Source: Azoarcus sp. (GTDB lineage Bacteria > Pseudomonadota > Gammaproteobacteria > Burkholderiales > Rhodocyclaceae). Taken from it: 39,185 bases of DNA. Below the pieces are notes generated by a model, which was not told where the DNA came from, made no database searches, and worked only from the letters and a program-made list of their open reading frames with translations. The stretch lies in assembly GCA_020725025.1 (NCBI GenBank), contig DYFV01000048.1, forward strand, positions 1 through 39,185. The letters are read 5' to 3'. This document shows, piece after piece, positions 1 to 8,208 of this stretch; position 1 is the stretch's first letter, and every line of letters begins with the position of its first letter. The position numbers and the translations under genes are program-made.

Positions 1-151
1 GCGACAGGAACTGCGGCGCGGCGGCCAGCAGCACCAGGAAGGCGCCCAGGACGGCGCCGCGCGGGATCCCCGCCGCCTGCGGACGGGCGGGTGCCGGGGC
101 GGCCACGCCGTTCAGCCGCTCGCGCTTTTCGAGGGTGGGCGGTGCACTCAT
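1..151 (-). CDS. livM: LivM-type branched-chain ABC transporter permease, N-terminal fragment
   Basis: Only the first 50 codons lie in the window; the gene runs off the left edge. The start ATG (151-149) overlaps the livH stop in an ATGA, the usual arrangement of coupled livH-livM pairs. The visible protein begins [13 protein letters not shown], has a Pro/Ala-rich linker, and then enters a hydrophobic segment ([17 protein letters not shown]) that would be the first membrane helix. LivM would pair with LivH to form the inner-membrane channel of a Liv/HAAT-family importer. The assignment rests on position and the start of a membrane helix, not on a long stretch of conserved sequence. The ATPase genes livG and livF are expected further left. 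Confidence 0.75.
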   Translation of the reverse strand, partial: MSAPPTLEKRERLNGVAAPAPARPQAAGIPRGAVLGAFLVLLAAAPQFLS

Positions 152-1185
152 TCTTCTTCCTCCACGTGACGGCTGGCGAGCGAGCGCCACAGCAGGACCG
201 GGATGATCAGGGTGAACACGATGACTTCCTTGTAGGCGCTCGCCCAGAAGGAGCTGAACGCCTCCAGCAGCCCCACCAGCAGGGCCCCCGCGGCCGCGAT
301 CGGGTAGCTCGCGAGCCCCCCGATGATCGCGCCGACGAAGCCCTTGAGGCCGATGAGGAAGCCGGTGTCGTAGTAGATCGTCGTGATCGGGGCAATGAGC
401 ACGCCGGAGAGCGCGCCGATGGCCGCCGCCAACAGGAAGGTGAGCTTGCCCGCGAGCGCCGGCGGAATGCCCATGAGCCGCGCCCCCACCCGGTTGATGG
501 CGGTGGCCCGCAGCGCCTTGCCGTAGAGGGTGCGCTCGAAGAACTGGTAGAGCGCGACGATGAGCACCACGGAAGAGACGATCACCCAGATCGTCTGACC
601 GGACACGAGCATCGGCCCGAGCTCGAAGCGCGCGTCGCTGAAAGGCGGGGTTCGCGAGCCCTCCGCGCCGAAGAAGAGCAGCCCCAAACCCACCATGCCC
701 ACGTGCACCGCCACCGACACGATCAGCAGGATCAGGACCGGCGCGGCGGCGATCGGCTGGTAGACCAGCCGGTACATCAGCGGCCCGAGGGGCACCACCA
801 CCGCCAGCGCGAAGAGGATCTGCAGCGGCATCGCCAGCTCCTTCAGCGGCAGCGCATAGAGCAGCCCCACCAGCACCAGCGGATAAACCGCGTTCCAGCC
901 GAGCACCGACACGAGCTTGTGGGTCTGGCGGGCGCGCAGGGCGGCGGCCGTATCGACGGCTGCGGCGAGCAGGCCTGCGCCCAGCAGGAGCCAGACGGTG
1001 GCCGGAACGCCCCCCGCCTGGATCATCACCAGGGTGAGTGCCCCGTAGGCGACGAACTCGCCCTGGGGAATGAAGATGACCCGGGTGACGGCGAACACCA
1101 GCACCAGGGCGAGCGCGAGCAGCGCATAGATCGCCCCGTTGGTGATGCCGTCCTGACCGAGCAGCAGTGCTATCTGGAAATCCAT
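148..1185 (-). CDS. livH: LivH-type ABC transporter inner-membrane permease
   Basis: This 345-residue, very hydrophobic protein belongs to the BPD_transp_2 (LivH/LivM) family. The N-terminus shows the family pattern [22 protein letters not shown], followed by the conserved F-x-P-Q-G-E-F-V motif near residue 40. The C-terminal half has the EAA-like stretch ending in the [16 protein letters not shown] helix turn typical of LivH. At 345 residues it is longer than the roughly 290-310 usual for E. coli LivH, because of an extra pair of membrane segments at about residues 60-130. It sits 128 bp after livK and overlaps livM by 4 bp. Inference: the transporter takes up phenylacetate or a related aromatic acid rather than amino acids, because it is joined to the paa operon. 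Substrate cannot be read from sequence. Confidence 0.9.
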   Translation of the reverse strand: MDFQIALLLGQDGITNGAIYALLALALVLVFAVTRVIFIPQGEFVAYGALTLVMIQAGGVPATVWLLLGAGLLAAAVDTAAALRARQTHKLVSVLGWNAVYPLVLVGLLYALPLKELAMPLQILFALAVVVPLGPLMYRLVYQPIAAAPVLILLIVSVAVHVGMVGLGLLFFGAEGSRTPPFSDARFELGPMLVSGQTIWVIVSSVVLIVALYQFFERTLYGKALRATAINRVGARLMGIPPALAGKLTFLLAAAIGALSGVLIAPITTIYYDTGFLIGLKGFVGAIIGGLASYPIAAAGALLVGLLEAFSSFWASAYKEVIVFTLIIPVLLWRSLASRHVEEEE

Positions 1186-1203
1186 GGACGAACCCCGTGG
1201 CTG

Positions 1204-1222
1204 CCCCCGCCTGCGGCGGGGG
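1204..1222 (-). repeat. Short GC hairpin in livK-livH gap
   Basis: Arms CCCCCGCC (1204-1211) and GGCGGGGG (1215-1222) form a perfect 8-bp stem with a 3-nt loop, 18 bp upstream of the livH start. There is no T tract, so it is more likely an mRNA-stability or attenuation element than an intrinsic terminator. Confidence 0.55.
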
Positions 1223-1270
1223 AGCGGAACCTTGTGCTATGGATGCGACGCGCGCGAACGGCGCGGTGGC

Positions 1271-1307
1271 AGCGGGAGACGGGGCCGCTGCGGCCCTGTC
1301 CCCCGCT
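1271..1307 (-). repeat. Long intercistronic stem-loop after livK
   Basis: The two sides 1271-1287 and 1291-1307 pair over 17 positions. In the minus-strand transcript there is one G-U pair and one A-C mismatch, and the loop is 3 nt. It begins 7 bp after the livK stop codon. Hairpins like this between a binding-protein gene and its permease genes are known to protect the upstream mRNA and keep the binding protein in excess. Here that role is inferred. Confidence 0.6.
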
Positions 1308-1313
1308 CGGGCC

Positions 1314-2462
1314 TTACTTCACCAGCTTCCAGCCGCCGTTCTGGATCTGCACCATCACCCGGGCGCGCTGGTCCAGGCCGAGGTGGTCGGTCGGACTCAT
1401 GTTGAAGATGCCATGGGCGCCCGGCAGCTCCTTGATGCCCTCGAGGGCGTCACGCAGGGCGGCGCGGAACTCCTTGCTGCCCGGCTTGGCCTTCTTGAGA
1501 GCCTCGGGCACCGCGGCGGTCATGAGCAGGCCGGCATCCCAGGCGTGGGCGCCGAAGGTGGAGACGCTGCCTTCGCCGTGGGCCTTTTCGTACTTGGCCA
1601 CGTACTCCAGGGCGCTCTTGCGCACCGGGTTGCTCGCCGGCAGCTGGTCGGCGACCAGCACCGGGCCCGCCGGCAGGAAGGTGCCTTCGCAGTCCTTGCC
1701 GCACACGCGCAGGAAGTCGTTGTTGGCCACGCCGTGGGTCTGGTAGATCTTGCCCGTGTAGCCGCGCTCCTTGAGCGCCTTCTGGGGCAGCGCCGCGGGC
1801 GTGCCCGAGCCGGCGATGAGCACCGCTTCCGGACGCGCCGAGATGAGCTTCAGCACCTGCCCGGTCACCGAGGTGTCGGTGCGGTTGTAGCGCTCGACGG
1901 CGGCCATCTTGAGGCCGCGCGCCTCGGCGATGGTCTGGAACTGCTGCAGCCAGCCCTCGCCGTAGGCGTCGGCGAAGCCGATGAAGCCCACCGTCTTCAC
2001 GCCGGCGTCGAGCATGTGCTCGATGATGGCGGTGGCCATCTGCTGGTCGTTCTGGGGCGTCTTGTAGACCCAGCGCTTCTTCTCGTCCACCGGCTCGACG
2101 ATCTTGCTGGACGCGGCCATGGAGATCATCGGCGTCTGGTTCTCGGCCACCACGTCGATCATCGCCAGGGAGTTCGGGGTGATGGTCGAGCCGAGCACGA
2201 CGTCGACCTTGTCCTCCGAGATCAGCTTGCGGACGTTCTTGACCGCGGAGGTGGTGTCGGACGCGTCGTCCAGCACGACGTAGCGGACCTTCTCCCCACC
2301 GATGGTGGTGGGCATCAGGGCGATGGTGTTGCGCTCGGGGATCCCGAGCGAGGCGGCCGGCCCGGTCGCCGATACGACGACTCCGACGACGATTTCGGCC
2401 TGGGCTGCGCCGGCGGCGAAAGCGAGGCCGATGGCGGCCAGCACGTTGGTGCGCAACTTCAT
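1314..2462 (-). CDS. livK: Periplasmic substrate-binding protein of the Liv/HAAT ABC importer
   Basis: This 382-residue protein has a clear signal peptide (residues 1-22, MKLRTNVLAAIGLAFAAGAAQA) and then the Peripla_BP_6 fold start EIVVGVVVSATGPAASLGIPERN. Other family features are VRYVVLDDASD (~residues 59-69), the KLISEDKVDVVLGS stretch, and a late AHAWDAGLLMTAAV segment. It would capture ligand in the periplasm and deliver it to LivHM. The ATG is preceded by GGAGGAG at good spacing. The gene follows paaJ by 95 bp. Orthologues in aromatic-degradation clusters of denitrifying betaproteobacteria are commonly annotated as branched-chain amino acid binding proteins; phenylacetate or another aromatic acid is a plausible ligand by context only. 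Confidence 0.9.
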   Translation of the reverse strand: MKLRTNVLAAIGLAFAAGAAQAEIVVGVVVSATGPAASLGIPERNTIALMPTTIGGEKVRYVVLDDASDTTSAVKNVRKLISEDKVDVVLGSTITPNSLAMIDVVAENQTPMISMAASSKIVEPVDEKKRWVYKTPQNDQQMATAIIEHMLDAGVKTVGFIGFADAYGEGWLQQFQTIAEARGLKMAAVERYNRTDTSVTGQVLKLISARPEAVLIAGSGTPAALPQKALKERGYTGKIYQTHGVANNDFLRVCGKDCEGTFLPAGPVLVADQLPASNPVRKSALEYVAKYEKAHGEGSVSTFGAHAWDAGLLMTAAVPEALKKAKPGSKEFRAALRDALEGIKELPGAHGIFNMSPTDHLGLDQRARVMVQIQNGGWKLVK

Positions 2463-2527
2463 GGTGTCTCCTCCTCTTGGTTTATGTAACGGTCGGCGCT
2501 GGGAGGCTCTCCGGCCGTTTGCAGCAA

Positions 2528-2555
2528 ATTAACACAGCACTAACTCGTTCTACAA
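2528..2555 (-). promoter_or_regulatory. Possible secondary promoter in front of livK
   Basis: In a locally AT-rich stretch just after paaJ, the minus strand reads TTGTAG (2555-2550), a 16-bp spacer, then GTTAAT (2533-2528). This is a weak sigma-70-like pair (3/6 and 4/6 matches). It could let the transporter be expressed apart from the paa genes. A GC inverted repeat (2488-2496 with 2511-2519) lies in the leader. Confidence 0.25.
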
Positions 2556-2557
2556 TA

Positions 2558-3760
2558 TCAAACGCGCTCTATTACCATCGCGATACCCTGCCCGACCCCG
2601 ATGCACATCGTGGCGAGGGCATAGCGGCCGCGGCGCGCCTCGAGCTCGCGCAGCGCGGTGAGCACCAGGCGCGCCCCCGAAGCACCCAGCGGATGCCCCA
2701 GGGCGATGGCACCGCCGTTGGGATTGACCTGCGGCGCGTCGTCGGGCAGCCCCAGCTGGCGCAAGACCGCGAGCGCCTGGGCGGCGAAGGCCTCGTTGAG
2801 CTCGATCACGTCCATCTGGTCCAGGGTGAGGCCGCAGCGGGCGAGCACCCGGCGCGTGGCGGGCGCCGGTCCGATGCCCATGATGCGCGGCTCGACCCCG
2901 GCGGTCGCCATGCCGACGATGCGGGCGCGCGGCGTAAGGCCGTGGCGCGCGGCCGCCTCGCCGGAGGCGAGCACCAGCGCGACCGCCCCGTCGTTGGTGC
3001 CCGAGGCATTGCCGGCGGTGACGGTGCCGTCCGGGCGCACCACGCCCTTGAGCCTGGCCAGCGCCTCGAGGGAGGTCTCGCGCGGATGCTCGTCCACCGC
3101 CACCTCCACCGCGTCGCCCTTTTTCTGCGGCACCGCCACCGGCGCGATCTCGCCCTCGAAGAAGCCGCGGGCGCGCGCCGCGGCGTAGCGCTGCTGGCTG
3201 CGCAGGGCGAAGGCGTCCTGGTCGGCGCGGTTCACCGCGAAGTCGGCGGCCACGTTCTCCGCGGTCTCGGGCATGGAGTCGATGCCGTACCGGGCCTTCA
3301 TCAGCGGATTGACGAAGCGCCAGCCGATGGTGGTGTCCTCGATCCTGGCCGCGCGCGAGAAGGCGGTCTCCGCCTTGCCCATGACGAAGGGGGCGCGGCT
3401 CATGCTCTCCACGCCGCCGGCGATCATCAGCTCCGCCTCGCCCGCCTTGATGGCCCGCGCCGCGATGCCGATCGCGTCCATGCCGGAACCGCACAGGCGG
3501 TTCACCGTGGAGCCCGGCACGTCCACCGGCAGGCCGGCGAGCAGCGCCGCCATGCGTGCCACGTTGCGGTTGTCCTCGCCCGCCTGGTTGGCGCAGCCGT
3601 AGTAGATGTCGTCCACCGCCGCCCAGTCGACCTCGGAATGGCGCGCCATCAGGGCGCGGATGGGGTGCGCGGCCAGGTCGTCGGTGCGCACCGTGGCGAG
3701 CGCGCCGCCGTAGCGGCCGATCGGGGTGCGGATGCCGTCGCAGATGTAGGCTTCGGTCAC
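2558..3760 (-). CDS. paaJ: 3-oxoadipyl-CoA / 3-oxo-5,6-dehydrosuberyl-CoA thiolase PaaJ
   Basis: A 400-residue thiolase of the PaaJ/PcaF subgroup. The nucleophilic Cys90 is in VNRLCGSGMDA, His356 in GHPLGASGA, and the second active-site Cys386 in the CIGVGQG motif. The N-terminus (YICDGIRTPIGRYGG) is the diagnostic start of beta-ketoadipyl-CoA thiolases. PaaJ acts twice in phenylacetate catabolism, cleaving 3-oxo-5,6-dehydrosuberyl-CoA and later 3-oxoadipyl-CoA to succinyl-CoA and acetyl-CoA. The start is a GTG with GAGG upstream. The gene is the last pathway enzyme of the operon, 36 bp after paaR. A role in the protocatechuate branch (PcaF) cannot be excluded by sequence, but the location favours PaaJ. 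Confidence 0.93.
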   Translation of the reverse strand: MTEAYICDGIRTPIGRYGGALATVRTDDLAAHPIRALMARHSEVDWAAVDDIYYGCANQAGEDNRNVARMAALLAGLPVDVPGSTVNRLCGSGMDAIGIAARAIKAGEAELMIAGGVESMSRAPFVMGKAETAFSRAARIEDTTIGWRFVNPLMKARYGIDSMPETAENVAADFAVNRADQDAFALRSQQRYAAARARGFFEGEIAPVAVPQKKGDAVEVAVDEHPRETSLEALARLKGVVRPDGTVTAGNASGTNDGAVALVLASGEAAARHGLTPRARIVGMATAGVEPRIMGIGPAPATRRVLARCGLTLDQMDVIELNEAFAAQALAVLRQLGLPDDAPQVNPNGGAIALGHPLGASGARLVLTALRELEARRGRYALATMCIGVGQGIAMVIERV

Positions 3761-3796
3761 TTTCCTCTTGTCTCCTCTCTCGTTCCCGGTTCGCGG

Positions 3797-4423
3797 CTAA
3801 TGGGCCGCCACCGTCTTCTTCTCGTTCGTATGCGCCAGGGCCTTCACCCCGTTCAGGAAGATCGTGGTCACCACCGGCGCCATGTCGCGGAAGCCCAGCG
3901 GGCCGTCGGCGCGCAGCCAGGTGAAGGTCCAGTTGATCATCCCGAACAGGATCATCGCCACGGGCTTGTCCAGCTTGCGGCGCTTCACGCCGGGTTCGAC
4001 GCGCACGATGGCCTCGGCGAAGGCCGCCACCACCCGGCGCTGCTTGTCGCGCACCCGCGCGGCCTCGTCCTGCTTGAGGAACTTCACGTCCTGCACCAGC
4101 ACCATGTGCTGGCTCTGGGCGTGCTCGTACTCCTCCATGAAGCGCATCACCAGCGCCGCGAAATGGGCATCGGGCTCGAGCCCCTCCTCCTCCACCCCCG
4201 CCACGATCTCGAGCAGCCGGTCCATGTAGCTGTCGGCGATGTCGAAGAGGATCTGCTCCTTGTCGCGGTAGTAGTGATAGAGCAAGGGCTTGGAGACCCC
4301 GCACGCCTGGGCGAGCTCAGCCATCGAGGCGTTGTGGAAGCCCTTGTCCGCGAAGAGATGCGCAGCCTCCGCGAGGATCGCGGCGCGCTGCAGCTCGAAG
4401 GTGGGTGCCTTTCCCCGTGCCAT
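3797..4423 (-). CDS. paaR: TetR-family phenylacetate regulator PaaR
   Basis: A 208-residue TetR-type repressor. The N-terminal helix-turn-helix lies at about residues 33-53 (MAELAQACGVSKPLLYHYYRDKE), with the TetR hallmark LLYHYYRDKEQIL. The C-terminal half is the ligand-binding dimer region. PaaR proteins of betaproteobacteria repress paa genes and are released by phenylacetyl-CoA. Here the gene sits inside the operon it probably controls, between paaE (36 bp) and paaJ (36 bp), which would give autoregulation. A matching operator is found in the divergent promoter at 12522-12537. The effector is inferred from family knowledge. The ribosome site is weak (AGGA lies almost against the ATG). Confidence 0.88.
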   Translation of the reverse strand: MARGKAPTFELQRAAILAEAAHLFADKGFHNASMAELAQACGVSKPLLYHYYRDKEQILFDIADSYMDRLLEIVAGVEEEGLEPDAHFAALVMRFMEEYEHAQSQHMVLVQDVKFLKQDEAARVRDKQRRVVAAFAEAIVRVEPGVKRRKLDKPVAMILFGMINWTFTWLRADGPLGFRDMAPVVTTIFLNGVKALAHTNEKKTVAAH

Positions 4424-4459
4424 TCCTTGTGTCCGTGACGGCGGTCCGATCGCGTCCGC

Positions 4460-5530
4460 CTAGCGTTCGTCGAAACTCACCACCACCCGCTCGGTGATCG
4501 GGTGAGCCTGACAGGTCAATATGTAGCCCGCGTCGATGTCGGGCTGCTCCAGGGTGTAGTTCTTGTCCATCCGCACCTTGCCTTCCAGCAGCCTGGCGCG
4601 GCAGGTGCAGCATACTCCTCCCTTGCAGGAGTACGGCAGGTCCATGCCGGCGGCAAGGGCGACGTCCAGGATGGAGGGGTCGTCGGCGTTGAAGTCCATC
4701 TCGCGGCGCAGGCCGTCGGCGATCACCGTCACCCGCGCATGGGCCGCGTCGCCGGCTTCGGCGTGATGGGCCGGGGCCGAGTCGGGCACGCCGAAACGCT
4801 CCAGATGGATGTGCTCGGGCGCCACGCCGGAAGCGAGGAGCGCCGCCTCCACCTCGTCGATCATGGCGCCGGGGCCGCAGATGAAGGCCTCGTCGATGGT
4901 CTCGGCGGGGATCAGCGTGTCGAGGAAGGCGCGCACCTTTTCCCCGTCGAGCCGCCCGTTGAAGAGGGGCACCTCCTGCTCCTCCCGGGAGAACAGGTTG
5001 TACAGGGTGAAGCGCGCGAGATGGCGGTTCTTCAGGTCCTCCAGCGCCTCGGCGAACATCACGCTCGCCTGGCGGCGGTTGCCGTAGATCAGGGTGAAGC
5101 GGCTCTTCGGCTCGGCGGCAAGCGTGCTCTTGGCCAGCGACAGGATGGGCGTGATGCCGCTGCCGGCGGCGAAGGCCACGTAGTGCTTGGCGTGGGCTGG
5201 GTCGAGCGGGGTGTGGAAACGGCCCTCGGGGGTCATCACCTCCAGCAGGTCGCCGACCTTGACGCCGTCCTCGTTCACCCAGGTGGACACCGCGCCGCCC
5301 GCGACCTTCTTGATCGCCACGCGCAGCTCGCCGTCGGCCACGCCCGAGCAGATCGAGTAGGAGCGGCGCAGCTCGGTCTCGCCCACGCGCACCTTCAGGT
5401 TTACATGCTGCCCCTGCACGAAACGGTAGTCCTCGGCGAGCTCGGGCGGCACCTCGAAGCACAGGCTCACCGCCTCGGGCGTCTCGCGGCGCACCTCGGC
5501 GACTCTCAGGGGATGGAAGCGGGGGGTCAT
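4460..5530 (-). CDS. paaE: Phenylacetyl-CoA epoxidase reductase subunit PaaE
   Basis: A 356-residue class IA-like oxidoreductase that passes electrons from NAD(P)H through FAD and a plant-type [2Fe-2S] cluster to the PaaA diiron centre. Visible parts are the flavin motif RRSYSICSG (~residues 58-66), the nucleotide-binding AAGSGITPILSL segment, the CGPGAMI motif, and a C-terminal ferredoxin domain with cluster ligands Cys302, Cys307, Cys310 and Cys340. The reading frame stays open upstream, but the ATG at 5530 has AGGAG about 10 nt ahead and matches the family start (MTPRFHPL). It lies 37 bp after paaD. Some nomenclatures for Azoarcus and Pseudomonas call this gene paaK. Confidence 0.94.
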   Translation of the reverse strand: MTPRFHPLRVAEVRRETPEAVSLCFEVPPELAEDYRFVQGQHVNLKVRVGETELRRSYSICSGVADGELRVAIKKVAGGAVSTWVNEDGVKVGDLLEVMTPEGRFHTPLDPAHAKHYVAFAAGSGITPILSLAKSTLAAEPKSRFTLIYGNRRQASVMFAEALEDLKNRHLARFTLYNLFSREEQEVPLFNGRLDGEKVRAFLDTLIPAETIDEAFICGPGAMIDEVEAALLASGVAPEHIHLERFGVPDSAPAHHAEAGDAAHARVTVIADGLRREMDFNADDPSILDVALAAGMDLPYSCKGGVCCTCRARLLEGKVRMDKNYTLEQPDIDAGYILTCQAHPITERVVVSFDER

Positions 5531-5567
5531 GTCGGGGATCTCCTCCGTGGCCGTGTTCTGTGACGGC

Positions 5568-6065
5568 TCAGATCGGTTTGAAGTGGTCGAAGGGCTCGAG
5601 GCAGCTGCGGCAGCGCCACAGCGCCTTGCATGCGGTGGAGCCGAATTCCGAGAGGCGCGCGGTGTCGCGCGAGCCGCAGCGCGGGCAGGCGGGCGCGGGC
5701 GGGACGAAGGTGAGCGGCATCGCGCCGCCGGCCGTCCGCCCCGGGGGCGCGATGCCGTACTCGCGCAGCTTCTCCTGGGCCTCCTCGCCGATCCAGTCGG
5801 TGGTCCAGGCCGGGGCGAGGCGGGTCTCGATCTCCACCCGGCCGGCACCAGCGGCGAGCAGGGCCTCGCGGATCTGGTCGGCCATCATCTCGGCGGCGGG
5901 GCAGCCGGAGTAGGTGGGGGTGATGGTCACGCGCAGGCCCTCGTCGTCGAGGACCTCGACCTTGCGCACCACGCCCAGCTCGACGAGCGACACCACCGGG
6001 ATCTCGGGATCCGGCACGGTCTCGAGCACCGCCCAGGCCTCGGATGCGGACAGCGTCGTCGCCAT
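5568..6065 (-). CDS. paaD: Phenylacetyl-CoA epoxidase maturation subunit PaaD
   Basis: A 165-residue protein with an N-terminal MIP18/DUF59-like domain (VPDPEIPVVSLVELGVV and TYSGCPAAEMM) and a C-terminal Cys-rich region with CPRC (~residues 127-130), a middle Cys, and CRSC near the end, resembling a small zinc or Fe-S ribbon. PaaD is needed for epoxidase activity and is thought to help assemble the PaaE Fe-S cluster or the diiron site. The ATG at 6065 is chosen here. A GTG at 6074 overlaps the paaC stop by 4 bp and has GGAG at ideal spacing, so a start 3 codons earlier is quite possible. Confidence 0.92.
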   Translation of the reverse strand: MATTLSASEAWAVLETVPDPEIPVVSLVELGVVRKVEVLDDEGLRVTITPTYSGCPAAEMMADQIREALLAAGAGRVEIETRLAPAWTTDWIGEEAQEKLREYGIAPPGRTAGGAMPLTFVPPAPACPRCGSRDTARLSEFGSTACKALWRCRSCLEPFDHFKPI

Positions 6066-6070
6066 GGCGC

Positions 6071-6829
6071 TCACCACCGGGCTCCCGGGTAGGTGCGCTG
6101 CAGATACTGCATCTCGGCGAGCAGGTGGCCGAGATGTTCGCTGTGGCGGCCGAACTTGCCGAAGGAGCGGAAGGGGGTGCGCGCCGGGACGGTCAGCGTC
6201 GCCTCGTTGAGCACGGGCACCACCGTCGCCTCCCAGGCAGCCTCCAGCTCGCCCCAGGCGGGCCCGACACCGGCCTCGGCCACCAACCCGTCGCCCGGGT
6301 GGGCGGCGAAGAGCTCGGCGGTGTAGGGCCACAGGTAGTCGAGGGCGGCCTGGGTGCGACGGTGCGACTCGGCCGTGCCGTCGCCCAGGCGGATCACCCA
6401 GTCGCCGGCGTGGCGGGCGTGATAGCGCGCCTCCTTGAGGCTCTTGGCGGCGATGGCGGCGAGCTCGGTGTCGGTCGAGGCGGCGAGCCGCTCCCACAGG
6501 AGCACCTGGAAGGCGCTGAAGAGGAAGTTGCGCACCACCGTGCGGCCGAAGTCCTCGTTGGGGAGCTCGCACAGGGTCACGTTGCGGTAGTCCCGCTCGG
6601 TGCGCAGGAAGGCGAGCTGGTCCTCGTCGCGCCCGCGCCCTTCCAGCCGGCCCGCGTGGGTGAGCAGCAGCCGCGCCTGGCCGATGAGGTCGAGGGCGGT
6701 GTTGGCGAGCGCCATGTCCTCCTCCAGCACCGGCGCGTGGCCGCACCACTCGGAGAGGCGCTGCCCGAGGATGAGCGCGTTGTCGCCCAGGCGCAGGACG
6801 TAGTCGATGTGTTCCGGGGTCGTCGTCAT
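6071..6829 (-). CDS. paaC: Phenylacetyl-CoA epoxidase structural subunit PaaC
   Basis: A 252-residue ferritin-like protein, the non-catalytic partner of PaaA in the 1,2-epoxidase core. Recognisable stretches are LRLGDNALILGQRLSEWCG near the start, ALDLIGQARLLL, and KEARYHARHAGDWVIRLGDG in the middle, all typical of PaaC (E. coli 248 residues). A full set of diiron ligands like those of PaaA is not evident, in keeping with a scaffold role. The frame is open further upstream but the ATG at 6829 has GAGG at about 7 nt and gives the family N-terminus. It lies 8 bp after paaB and 5 bp before paaD, so translation is probably coupled. Confidence 0.93.
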   Translation of the reverse strand: MTTTPEHIDYVLRLGDNALILGQRLSEWCGHAPVLEEDMALANTALDLIGQARLLLTHAGRLEGRGRDEDQLAFLRTERDYRNVTLCELPNEDFGRTVVRNFLFSAFQVLLWERLAASTDTELAAIAAKSLKEARYHARHAGDWVIRLGDGTAESHRRTQAALDYLWPYTAELFAAHPGDGLVAEAGVGPAWGELEAAWEATVVPVLNEATLTVPARTPFRSFGKFGRHSEHLGHLLAEMQYLQRTYPGARW

Positions 6830-6837
6830 GACCGGCC

Positions 6838-7125
6838 TCACATGTGGTTCACTTCTTCCGGCAGGCGGTAGAAGGTCGGATGGCGGTAGATCTTGTCCTC
6901 GGCCGGGTCGAAGAGCTCGGGCTTGGCGTCGGGATCGGAGGCCACGATGTTGCTCGCCTCGACGACCCAGATGCTCACGCCTTCCTGGCGGCGGGTGTAG
7001 ACGTCGCGCGCCACCTGCAGCGCGATGCGCGCGTCGGGGGCGTGCACGCTCCCGCAATGCTTGTGATCGAGGCCGTTACGGCTGCGGACGAAGACTTCCC
7101 ACAGCGGCCATTCCTTGCGTTCCAT
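6838..7125 (-). CDS. paaB: Phenylacetyl-CoA epoxidase small subunit PaaB
   Basis: A 95-residue protein matching the PaaB family in length and sequence: WPLWEVFVRSRNGLDHKHCGSVHAPD at the N-terminus, ARDVYTRRQEGVSIWVV in the middle, and FDPAEDKIYRHPTFYRLP near the end. PaaB bridges PaaAC heterodimers and is required for the active epoxidase complex. The start at 7125 is preceded by a GAGAGA-type purine run. It lies between paaA (34 bp) and paaC (8 bp). Confidence 0.94.
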   Translation of the reverse strand: MERKEWPLWEVFVRSRNGLDHKHCGSVHAPDARIALQVARDVYTRRQEGVSIWVVEASNIVASDPDAKPELFDPAEDKIYRHPTFYRLPEEVNHM

Positions 7126-7159
7126 GTCTCTCTCGCTCTCTCTTGTCGGTGGTGACGGC

Positions 7160-8161
7160 TCACGCCGCCGCTTTCGCGCGCGCGGCCTGCTTCTCCGCAT
7201 ACGCCAGCGCTGCCTCCCGCACCCAGGCCCCGTCCTCCCAGGCCTTCACCCGAGCCGACAGCCGGTCCACGTTGCACTGCCCGTGGCCCGCGATCACTGT
7301 GCGGAATTCGTCCCAGTCGATGGCGCCGAAGTCGTAGTGGCCGCGCTCCGCGTTCCACTTCAGGTCCGGGTCGGGCAGGCTCACGCCCAGCACCTTGGCC
7401 TGCTCCACCGTCGCATCCACGAACTTCTGGCGCAGGTCGTCGTTGGAGATGCGCTTGATGCCCCAGCGACTGCTCTGCTCGGAGTGGGTGGACTCGCTGT
7501 CGTGGGGGCCGAACATCATGATCGAGGGCCACCACCAGCGGTTCACCGCGTCCTGCACCATCTCGCGCTGCTCGTCGGTGCCCTGCATCATGGTGAGCAG
7601 CAGGTCGTAGCCCTGGCGCTGGTGGAAGGATTCCTCCTTGCAGATGCGCACCATGGCCCGGGCGTAGGGGCCGTAGCTGCACTTGCACAGGGGGATCTGG
7701 TTCATGATCGCCGCGCCGTCCACCAGCCAGCCGATCACCCCGATGTCCGCCCAGGTGAGCGTCGGGTAGTTGAAGATCGAGCTGTACTTCGCCTTGCCCG
7801 AGTGCAGCGCTTCCAGCAACTCGTCCCGCGAGACGCCCAGGGTCTCGGCCGCGGCATAGAGGTAGAGGCCATGGCCGCCCTCGTCCTGCACCTTGGCGAG
7901 AAGGATCGCCTTGCGCTTCAGGGTCGGCGCGCGGGTAATCCAGTTGCCCTCGGGCAGCATGCCCACGATCTCCGAGTGGGCGTGCTGGCTGATCTGGCGC
8001 ACCAGGGTCTTGCGGTAGGCCTCGGGCATCCAGTCCTTGGCCTCGATGTAGCCGCCCGCGTCGATCCTGGCGTCGAACTCCGCCTGGTACTGGGCGTTCT
8101 CGACCACACGCGGGCCCTTGTCCTGGTTCTGCTGGGGGATGTCCAGAGCTTGTGTATACAT
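7160..8161 (-). CDS. paaA: Phenylacetyl-CoA 1,2-epoxidase catalytic subunit PaaA
   Basis: A 333-residue ferritin-like diiron monooxygenase that inserts one O2-derived oxygen atom across the aromatic ring of phenylacetyl-CoA. Both E-x-x-H iron-binding motifs are present: Glu94-His97 ([11 protein letters not shown]) and Glu177-His180 ([10 protein letters not shown]). Glu64 and Asp148 are the likely bridging or terminal ligands from the other helices. The length compares with 309 residues in E. coli. The ATG at 8161 has AGGAG 5-6 nt upstream. The frame remains open far upstream through the 47-bp gap and paaK, but that extension is a composition artefact. As the O2-consuming step, it is the logical target for the oxygen-responsive site seen in the operon promoter. 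Confidence 0.96.
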   Translation of the reverse strand: MYTQALDIPQQNQDKGPRVVENAQYQAEFDARIDAGGYIEAKDWMPEAYRKTLVRQISQHAHSEIVGMLPEGNWITRAPTLKRKAILLAKVQDEGGHGLYLYAAAETLGVSRDELLEALHSGKAKYSSIFNYPTLTWADIGVIGWLVDGAAIMNQIPLCKCSYGPYARAMVRICKEESFHQRQGYDLLLTMMQGTDEQREMVQDAVNRWWWPSIMMFGPHDSESTHSEQSSRWGIKRISNDDLRQKFVDATVEQAKVLGVSLPDPDLKWNAERGHYDFGAIDWDEFRTVIAGHGQCNVDRLSARVKAWEDGAWVREAALAYAEKQAARAKAAA

Positions 8162-8208
8162 GCCTGCTCCTTGTGTATTCGTGGCCGGGGGATCGCCCCC
8201 CGGCCCGC

